Source: an uncultured Oscillospiraceae bacterium (GTDB taxonomy: Bacteria; Bacillota; Clostridia; Oscillospirales; Ruminococcaceae). Taken from it: a DNA stretch of 31,882 bases. The stretch is taken from contig CAKSLI010000016.1 of the NCBI GenBank assembly GCA_934466475.1, positions 1 through 31,882 of the forward strand, read 5' to 3'. Under the pieces are notes generated by a model. The model did no database searches. It worked only from the letters and a program-made list of their open reading frames with translations, and was not told the DNA's origin. The translations under genes were made by a program, and so were the position numbers. This document shows, one piece after another, positions 27,835-31,882 of this stretch; within the stretch, counting starts at the first letter, position 1; every line of letters starts with the position of its first letter.

Positions 27835-29052
27835 TTATGCATACATATTATCAAGAATAGTATTACCCTGCTCTATAATAGTATCAGATGTATGCTGATA
27901 TACTTGCATAGTTACCTGAATGTTTTTGTGTCCTAACCTTGCTTGCACATATTTAGGGTTTGCACCTGCTTCTGCTAAATTTGTAGCGTGGGTATGCCTT
28001 AAACTATGGAAATCAAAATCTTCACAACCTAGCTGGGTATGAATTATCATAGAAGTGTGTTGCATTACCCTGGACTGTATATACTCACCATTCTCCCTGC
28101 GGCAGATTGGGTATATTTCTACACCTCTATTATCAGTATTTAATGCCCTGCTGTTATCTGCTTCATATAAGTGGGTATAATTATCTGCATAATATTCAGC
28201 AGCTCGTTCCTGTCTTTGCTTTTCCCTTTTTAATAATTCCATCAAAGAATTATCTAATGAGATAGTACGAAAAGAATTATATTTAGGCTCGGAGAAATAC
28301 CAGTACCCTTTTCCATGCTCTTTACTTCCACCCTGCCATTGTACCTGTCTGTTAATAGTTAGTGTACATTTAATAAAATCAATATCAGACCACATCACCC
28401 CGAATGCTTCTCCCAACCTTAACCCACACTTATATCCTAACATTAGTGGGATATGTGACGAGCAACCCTCTGGAAATCTCTCAAAGATTTTATCAATCAT
28501 ATCTTTGCTTATGTATATATGAGGTTCAGATCTGGAAGGTATAGCAGGTTTAGCGCGGGTTGAGGGAAGTTTTACATATATCATCGGAGAAGATTGTAAG
28601 TAGTGAAGCGGCTCAACTGCATATGACAATGAGTTGGATAATATACCCTTAATAACCGTCAATGTGTTTCTGCTGTATCCAGAATTAAAAAGATGATTTA
28701 TAAAATCTTGCAATACGGCAGGAGAGAGCGAGGATAACATATATCCACCAATATTAGGCTTTATGTATAATCTTATCTTTTTAATGTAATTATCACGAGT
28801 TACGGCTTTAAGATTGTTTTTACAGTATGTCGATATCCAATAATCCAGATAATCTGCAAAGCTGCTGTTGCTAGGGGTAAATACCGCACCTGCCTGTGTG
28901 TATTCATTATAGGCTTTTGCCCCTGCTTCCATTGCTTCTTTCTTTGTCAGATATCCACTTTTACAAATCTGTTTCCGCTGTCCGCCTACCGCTGCGGCTT
29001 CAAATCTGTATTCCCACTTGTTTCCCCTTTTTCGTGCGTGTACTGTAGCCAT
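27835..29052 (-). CDS. int: Tyrosine integrase of an integrative element
   Basis: This 405-residue protein is a phage/ICE-type tyrosine recombinase. It has an N-terminal arm-binding region (about 1-60, with RKRGNKWEYRFEAA and a KKEAMEAGAKAYNEY helix), a core-binding SAM-like domain (about 65-160, DYLDYWISTYCKNN), and the catalytic domain with Arg in KCGLRLGEAFG, the HSLRHTHATN block, LGHKN and the nucleophile Tyr in VYQHTSD. It catalyses insertion and excision. It is AT-rich, unlike all DNA to its left. A TATAAT (29094-29099, minus strand) with a weak -35 lies about 40 bases upstream. It is separated from the target-gene fragment by short tandem repeats. Confidence 0.95.
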   Translation of the reverse strand: MATVHARKRGNKWEYRFEAAAVGGQRKQICKSGYLTKKEAMEAGAKAYNEYTQAGAVFTPSNSSFADYLDYWISTYCKNNLKAVTRDNYIKKIRLYIKPNIGGYMLSSLSPAVLQDFINHLFNSGYSRNTLTVIKGILSNSLSYAVEPLHYLQSSPMIYVKLPSTRAKPAIPSRSEPHIYISKDMIDKIFERFPEGCSSHIPLMLGYKCGLRLGEAFGVMWSDIDFIKCTLTINRQVQWQGGSKEHGKGYWYFSEPKYNSFRTISLDNSLMELLKREKQRQERAAEYYADNYTHLYEADNSRALNTDNRGVEIYPICRRENGEYIQSRVMQHTSMIIHTQLGCEDFDFHSLRHTHATNLAEAGANPKYVQARLGHKNIQVTMQVYQHTSDTIIEQGNTILDNMYA

Positions 29053-29272
29053 AATACTATCCTCCGTTACAATCCAATGGTTTTGGTGAGTCTATTATAG
29101 CGTCATCAGCATAAAAAATCCACGCACGAAATCACCAGTAAATAAGTTGAGACTTTGTTTATTTTATAGGATATTTTTTATTAATTTATCTGTTATATTA
29201 TTTTTTAAGATTCTGATTTATATTTGATTGAATACCACCAAAAGAGGCGGTAAAGAAAGCGAGGTAAAATAT

Positions 29273-30205
29273 ATGTTAGATAATGTAAATCACGAAGTCA
29301 AAAAAGCCCAGGACAAACGCAGACCACCCACCACACAGCCCAATCTGCAACCTGACAATTTTTCGCAAATTGCTATGCAAGACATATTGTGCGAATGTAG
29401 TCCATACGCAGCCATAACCCCATTGCTAACACCTGATAATGCCATGTATTACGCAATACAACGCACAATAACAAAGGGGACAACTGTACAATTACCGTAT
29501 GTAGTTAATAATCAGGTGTTACGTCTTAATAAGAGATACACCCGTGATATATCGGGACAAGTCCTACAATCATCACCATATACGATTATAGACGGTATGT
29601 GTATGACAGCAATGCAAATGTACAACAAGGTTAATGTGCAGCACCCCAACAAGGTTAGCAGCAGAGTTTTGGCGCAGTCGTATATACTTCACACATCATT
29701 ATGTGTTGCCCTGTCTGCCAGTGGTGACATACGCATTATTACAGCAAGCCCTGCTATATTATCGCAGCTGCCATTGCGCAGATACAATACTGACGCAGTT
29801 AATGCCAGATTAGATATGCGAAATGATGATTTGAGCAGTGGTGTGTTGGTATGTGTCGAGTTAATCCCAACAATAACTGGGTATGATGTACGCCCTACCA
29901 CAATACACGCAGACAGGGATAATATAATGGTTTTGCCTAAGGTATGGGTAGATACATTTTTGGATTATGTTTATGACAAATTGACAACCAATCCGTGCAG
30001 AGTAACAATTGCAAATCCTAGCGGTGATGATATTATTATATCTGCTTCTCTGCGCAAAAATCGTGATAATGTAAAGTACACCATTGCAGAACGGTATGTG
30101 GATAATAGCACAGGTAGGTATGGATATGTTAGGTGTGTCAATGCGGATAGTAACGGTATAGCGGTGTTTCCGATTACACATTTGATATCCATTGCTTGTA
30201 AATGA
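29273..30205 (+). CDS. Unknown mobile-element protein, 310 residues
   Basis: I do not recognise this protein. It starts at ATG 29273 with GAGGT nine bases upstream; an in-frame TTG at 29228 is less likely. It has a basic, Gln/Pro-rich N-terminus (VNHEVKKAQDKRRPPTTQPN), then a body with no repeats, no membrane segments and no nuclease, polymerase or DNA-binding motif I can see. Middle and end are beta-rich (RIITASPAILSQL, DDIIISASLRKNR, GIAVFPITHLISIACK). It is AT-rich like the integrase, from which it is divergently transcribed, and has a long inverted repeat after its stop. Cargo, replication or control are all possible. Confidence 0.7.
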   Translation: MLDNVNHEVKKAQDKRRPPTTQPNLQPDNFSQIAMQDILCECSPYAAITPLLTPDNAMYYAIQRTITKGTTVQLPYVVNNQVLRLNKRYTRDISGQVLQSSPYTIIDGMCMTAMQMYNKVNVQHPNKVSSRVLAQSYILHTSLCVALSASGDIRIITASPAILSQLPLRRYNTDAVNARLDMRNDDLSSGVLVCVELIPTITGYDVRPTTIHADRDNIMVLPKVWVDTFLDYVYDKLTTNPCRVTIANPSGDDIIISASLRKNRDNVKYTIAERYVDNSTGRYGYVRCVNADSNGIAVFPITHLISIACK

Positions 30206-30230
30206 AACAATTGTTTAGATGTACAAATAA

Positions 30231-30288
30231 GCTAACAGGGTTGATTTACACTATCAACATATATAAAGTGTAAATCAATTTTGTTAGC
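30231..30288. repeat. Long inverted repeat upstream of the serine recombinase
   Basis: A 22-base arm at 30231-30252 (begins GCTAACAGGG) pairs with 30267-30288 (ends TTGTTAGC) with three mismatches, around a 14-base AT loop. It could be a recombination site for the adjacent serine recombinase, an operator, or the terminator of the 310-residue gene. Confidence 0.65.
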
Positions 30289-30336
30289 ATTGAAAAATAA
30301 ATAAAGGATATGTTTTTGAGGAAAGGAGAAATTAAA

Positions 30337-30927
30337 ATGATATATGGATATGCGAGAGTGTCCACTGAGGGCCAATGTCTGGATAGACAGATAGACCAAT
30401 TAACAGCAGCTGGAGTTGACAAGGAAAATATCTACACAGAAAAGGTGTCAGGAACAAAGTCAAATCGCCCAAAACTTAAGGCTTTATTAGAGGTTGTTGA
30501 AAGTGGTGATATAGTATATATAGAATCCTTAAATAGACTAGGAAGAAGCAGCGCTGACCTAATATCTATAATGCAAACCCTTGCTGATGAAGGTGTAACG
30601 CTTATTAGCCTTAAAGAAAATCTTGATTTTTCGTCCGCAGCCGGCAAAATGATAGCTCAGTTTCTAGCCATCCTCGCGGAATTTGAACGCAACTGTATTG
30701 TAGAACGTGTCAAGGAGGGAGTAGCCGCAGCCCGCGCCAGGGGGCGCATAGGCGGCAGACCTGCAACGCCACAAAAAACGTTGGACAAAGCATTGCAAAT
30801 GTATGGTATGCATAACCTCACAGTAACAGAGATATGCAGGGCGTGCGGGATAAGTAGACCCACGCTATACAAGGCTTTACGCCAAAGAGATGATGAGCAC
30901 AAAATAGAGCAGTTGGATTATCAGTAA
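30337..30927 (+). CDS. Serine recombinase (resolvase/invertase family)
   Basis: This 196-residue protein is a small serine recombinase. It starts MIYGYARVSTEGQCLDRQ, with catalytic Ser9 in the Y-A-R-V-S-T motif, and has the SLNRLGRSSADLISIM helix and the IAQFLAILAEFERNCI dimer helix. A C-terminal helix-turn-helix (about residues 150-190, LTVTEICRACGISRPTLYKAL) binds DNA. Length suits a Tn3/Hin-type resolvase or invertase rather than a large integrase. The start at 30337 follows GAAAGGAG; an ATG nine codons earlier is less likely. The inverted repeat 49 bases upstream may be its target. Confidence 0.93.
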   Translation: MIYGYARVSTEGQCLDRQIDQLTAAGVDKENIYTEKVSGTKSNRPKLKALLEVVESGDIVYIESLNRLGRSSADLISIMQTLADEGVTLISLKENLDFSSAAGKMIAQFLAILAEFERNCIVERVKEGVAAARARGRIGGRPATPQKTLDKALQMYGMHNLTVTEICRACGISRPTLYKALRQRDDEHKIEQLDYQ

Positions 30928-30935
30928 TAACGGTT

Positions 30936-30973
30936 TAAGGGCAGGTTGTATTTTCCTGCCCTTATGGTATAAT
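30936..30973 (+). promoter_or_regulatory. Hairpin overlapping an extended -10 promoter of the second tyrosine recombinase
   Basis: TAAGGGCAGG at 30936-30945 pairs perfectly with CCTGCCCTTA at 30955-30964. TTGTAT at 30946-30951, in its loop, and TATAAT at 30968-30973 are 16 bases apart, with an upstream TGG that makes an extended -10. The hairpin therefore spans the -35 and could be an operator as well as a terminator of the serine recombinase gene. Confidence 0.6.
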
Positions 30974-30999
30974 AGTTTATAATTGAAAGGAGAAATAAA

Positions 31000-31854
31000 A
31001 TGAAAAAGACAATAATCCTAACAGATGGTATAATAAAAAGGTACATATGCAGTCTAAGGGAACAGGAGCGAAGCGAAAATACCGTTAAATCTTATAATCG
31101 CGAACTGCTGTCTTTGCAGCTATATTTGGATGACAAACCAATAACAAAGGATAAATTGTTATCATACAAGACTATGATAGCATTACAATATGCCCCATCC
31201 ACCTGTAACGTGTCTATTGCAGCAATTAACAGTATGCTCAAATATCTATGTAGACCGGATTTAACGCTAGCCCCACTCAAAATACAAAAGCAAATTTTCG
31301 AGCCAGAAGACCGAGAACTAACACGCAAGGATTATGACAGATTAATTAGAGCTGCCAATCTCAATGGGCAGGATAGATTAAGCCTAATAATTCAGACAAT
31401 CTGTAGCACAGGTATTAGGGTGTCGGAATTACAATACATAACTGTAGATGCTGTAAAAGAGGGTAAATGCTCAGTAAATAACAAAGGTAAGAGTAGGATA
31501 GTATTTATTCCTGCCCAGCTCCAAAAGTTGTTAAAAAAATATGTTGTAAGCCAAAATATCACAGCAGGGTCTATATTTGTAAGTCGTAATGGTAAACCAT
31601 TAGACAGGTCTAATATCTATCATAGTATGCAACGGCTGTGCAGTACAGCGGGGGTAAAACCATCAAAAGTTTATCCACATAATTTACGCCACTTATTTGC
31701 AAAGACTTACTATACACAAAATAAGGACATATCCCGCCTAGCCGACATACTAGGACATACCAGCATTAACACAACGCGTATCTATACACGTGAGTCAGGA
31801 GCAGTCCATGCAAGGCAGATAGAGAGGTTAGGACTAGTTAGAGATACCACATAA
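31000..31854 (+). CDS. Tyrosine recombinase, XerC/D-like
   Basis: This 284-residue protein has an N-terminal SAM-like core-binding domain (about 1-95, RYICSLREQERSENTVKSY) and the catalytic domain with Arg in CSTGIRVSEL, a Lys in NNKGKSR, HNLRHLFAK, LGHTSINTT and the nucleophile Tyr in RIYTRE. It lacks the arm-binding domain of the integrase to the left, so it is more like XerC/D-type or phase-variation recombinases. It has its own extended -10 promoter and AAAGGAG. A perfect inverted repeat follows, at the right window edge. Confidence 0.93.
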   Translation: MKKTIILTDGIIKRYICSLREQERSENTVKSYNRELLSLQLYLDDKPITKDKLLSYKTMIALQYAPSTCNVSIAAINSMLKYLCRPDLTLAPLKIQKQIFEPEDRELTRKDYDRLIRAANLNGQDRLSLIIQTICSTGIRVSELQYITVDAVKEGKCSVNNKGKSRIVFIPAQLQKLLKKYVVSQNITAGSIFVSRNGKPLDRSNIYHSMQRLCSTAGVKPSKVYPHNLRHLFAKTYYTQNKDISRLADILGHTSINTTRIYTRESGAVHARQIERLGLVRDTT

Positions 31855-31858
31855 TAAT

Positions 31859-31882
31859 ACCACATAATGTTGATTATGTGGT
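31859..31882. repeat. Perfect inverted repeat at the window edge, with a nearby direct repeat
   Basis: ACCACATAAT at 31859-31868 pairs with ATTATGTGGT at 31873-31882 around GTTG. The left arm is also repeated directly at 31847-31856, across the stop of the recombinase gene. It may be a terminator, or a site for that recombinase; the window ends here. Confidence 0.5.

Overview
The window looks like a chromosomal segment of a Gram-positive gut clostridium of the Oscillospiraceae, probably a Ruminococcus-type fibre degrader. The signs are AGGAGG-type ribosome binding sites, a phoH-ybeY-dgkA operon, a type I dockerin remnant, a family 9 glycoside hydrolase and a DUF4358 lipoprotein. Bases 1 to about 27,280 are GC-rich with uniform codon use. 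From about 27,300 to the end the DNA is clearly AT-rich and reads as a recently acquired mobile element whose right end lies outside the window.

Bases 74-7323 carry a plus-strand operon of phage virion genes: portal, scaffold, major capsid protein, two head-tail connectors, a 43-residue protein, a tail-tip-like protein, a baseplate-like protein and a fibre-like protein. It has a plausible promoter at 154-182 and a bidirectional terminator at 7283-7323. No terminase, tail tube, tape measure, lysis or integrase gene is visible in it, and its base composition is host-like. This is the best candidate for an unusual, perhaps domesticated, system.

From 7329 to 11,832 everything is on the minus strand: a 48-residue cysteine-rich protein and a patatin-like phospholipase, then the dgkA, ybeY and phoH housekeeping set, then an amidohydrolase and a small unknown protein. 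Bases 11,833-14,993 hold two perfect palindromes, a promoter, a 180-base leader ending in a terminator, and a three-gene plus-strand operon: a TM1266-type regulator, a substrate-binding lipoprotein, and a fused permease-ATPase. The leader and terminator suggest control by attenuation or a riboswitch of unknown ligand.

From 15,310 to 22,357 come a YegS-type lipid kinase (minus strand, consensus promoter and structured leader), then on the plus strand a small protein, a DMT-type transporter, a MATE exporter, and a MoxR / DUF58 / membrane-protein operon. From 22,538 to 26,337 the minus strand encodes a DUF4358 lipoprotein, a membrane-anchored protein with two tandem SGNH hydrolase domains, and a cytoplasmic GH9 enzyme. 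A dockerin gene at 26,835 survives only as a 3-prime remnant.

Two families of short hairpin-mosaic repeats are scattered through the GC-rich part. Family A (copies at 1-73, 15,031-15,309 and 26,546-26,775) has 17-base terminal inverted repeats. Family B (10,471-10,650, and a truncated copy at 27,124-27,284) has 22-base ones. Copies share their ends but carry different internal hairpins.

The AT-rich island at 27,636-31,882 begins with a displaced 3-prime gene fragment (a probable attachment site), tandem short repeats and a tyrosine integrase, followed by an unrecognised 310-residue protein, a serine resolvase, a second tyrosine recombinase, and palindromes beside the recombinase genes.
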